Source: an uncultured Flammeovirgaceae bacterium
Lineage (GTDB): Bacteria; Bacteroidota; Bacteroidia; Cytophagales; Cyclobacteriaceae
Direction of reading: 5' to 3'
Length of the DNA: 23,192 nucleotides
NCBI GenBank assembly: GCA_937138955.1
Contig: CAKZPJ010000647.1
Location: 1-23,192 of the forward strand
Each line of letters begins with the position of its first letter. Position 1 is the stretch's first letter. Below the pieces are notes generated by a model that searched no databases, had not been told where the DNA came from, and saw only the letters and a list, made by a program, of their open reading frames with translations. Positions 22,400-23,192 of this stretch are shown piece after piece. Both the position numbers and the translations under genes were made by a program.

Positions 22400-23192
22400 T
22401 TAAGAGCGACTTTTTATTTTCTCACAATTCAGCAAAGCCATAGTATCTCCGCCTAATGCCATAGCATAGATACCTAATTCGGTAAGTAATTCTATCATTG
22501 GTTCAGTCAATGAAAAGCTGGAAAATACTGGTACTACTGTCTTTCCTTCGTGTCCGGGAAGGTAATCAAAAACCTGCTCTAGCTTCTGAGCAAACCTTTG
22601 CACTTGGCCTGTGTCCGGATGAGACTTTGTTTCATTAACGAATAAGTAGTTACCGCAGCTAAATGACCGCTTCAAACTCAGTCATTTGCTTCCTGTTGTT
22701 TCGGTTTCGACGTAATACCCGTAATGCGTAACTATCGAGTTCTTGGCAGTCAAAGTGAACCTTAGCCATCGTTTTGATATTGGGAGCCGCAAAGTCTTCA
22801 TACACCGTACCCAGCTTATTGGCTAAGTCGCCCCACTTCTTATTCATACCTTTCCGATCCTGAACCATCCTCTCATTGAAGTCTTTCATCTCAACGTCCT
22901 TTTGCTGACGATACTGAGTCATTTCTTCCTTGAAGTTTTTCATTTCAACGTCCCGCTGCTGGCGATCTTGCTGCATCACTTCTTTGAAGTTTTTCATCTC
23001 TTTTTGCAGAGCTACTGTGCCCGCTTCTATTCGGTTCATCGACTTATTAGTCTGCACAATGAACTCGCCCAAAACAGCTTCTAGCGTACTAACCCGTTCT
23101 TTAACTTCCTCGTCTCCCCGCTAGGGTTCTAAATTCCGATAGGCGATCTACTAATTCGGTAAACTCTTCTACCGATATATGCTGATGCGTAT
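22400..23192 (-). pseudogene. Frame-disrupted coiled-coil protein with PD-(D/E)XK nuclease-like C-terminus (runs off right edge)
   Basis: One gene appears to be split over three reading frames. The first part (23192 to ~23120) reads ISVEEFTELVDRLSEFRTLA. The next frame holds a coiled coil and GDLANKLGTVYEDFAAPNIK, ending in EFEAVI and a stop at 22659. The third frame resumes with CGNYLFVNETKSHP, then GKTVVPVFSSFS and IYAMALGGDTMALLN. Together these match a known hypothetical family whose C-terminus carries an E-F-D/E-V ... N-E-T-K core like PD-(D/E)XK nucleases. Each junction is consistent with one extra base, at a GGGG run (~23118) and a TTT run (~22662). Sequencing error cannot be excluded, but two disruptions suggest decay. 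Substrate is unknown. Confidence 0.8.
22839..23000 (-). repeat. Three 54-bp (18-aa) coiled-coil repeats inside the broken gene
   Basis: Three consecutive 18-residue units begin EMKNFKEVM, EMKNFKEEM and EMKDFNERM and share the pattern EMK-F-E--M--DRQQ-DV. The repeats are nearly identical in DNA and could shorten or lengthen by slippage. They lie in the coiled-coil part before the nuclease-like domain. Confidence 0.75.

Noticed and set aside
22655..22670. Programmed +1 frameshift in the nuclease-like gene
   Set aside because: The site reads ATT TAG with no recognised slippery context, and a second frame change upstream makes simple decay more likely.

Overview
The window looks like chromosomal DNA of a member of the Bacteroidota, most likely Cytophagales. 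The evidence is a type IX secretion (T9SS) sorting-domain protein, DUF2911 and DUF1572 family proteins, a membrane-anchored AraC-type regulator, moderate GC content with AT-rich intergenic DNA, and a general absence of strong Shine-Dalgarno sequences. No rRNA, tRNA or CRISPR array was found.

Left part (1-9335). A partial dicarboxylate/amino-acid:cation symporter leaves the left edge. Next comes a tight three-gene minus-strand operon: a secreted protein of unknown function, a seven-helix membrane AraC regulator and a DUF2911 protein. Single genes follow: a Uma2-type nuclease-fold protein, a DUF1572/DinB-like protein, a MORN/YwqK-like lipoprotein and a small two-helix membrane protein. An overlapping DUF433/DUF5615 pair has the layout of a toxin-antitoxin locus. 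A TIM-barrel sugar isomerase-like gene lies 4 bp upstream of an O6-alkylguanine-DNA alkyltransferase gene, and a membrane fatty-acid desaturase follows.

Middle (9666-12836). ispF of the MEP isoprenoid pathway is followed by a carbohydrate pair on the minus strand, a GH10 xylanase-type enzyme and a Tat-signal sialidase/BNR-like protein. A 160-bp imperfect palindrome (12955-13114) fills the gap after them.

Rearranged block (13230-18538). A secreted transglutaminase-like gene faces a T9SS cargo gene tail to tail. The same pair occurs a second time directly to the right in decayed form: only about the last 30 codons of the second transglutaminase gene remain (16115-16213), abutting an IS200/IS605-type transposase with hairpin ends. 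The second cargo paralogue has lost its C-terminal sorting domain. The paralogue lies just downstream of a sigma-54-type response regulator that has no DNA-binding domain.

Right part (18694-23192). A CsbD/DUF2383 stress cassette ends in a clear terminator. After a small orphan gene comes a divergent regulatory locus: a previously hidden 54-aa HTH-like gene opposite an S24/XRE repressor, with three stacked inverted repeats at the locus. Methionine aminopeptidase type I follows. The window ends in a coiled-coil/PD-(D/E)XK-like gene broken over three reading frames.

The features most worth a second look are the decayed tandem duplication, the regulator lacking a DNA-binding domain beside it, and the CI/Cro-like locus near 20.6 kb. 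I did not find a clearly new multi-gene system.
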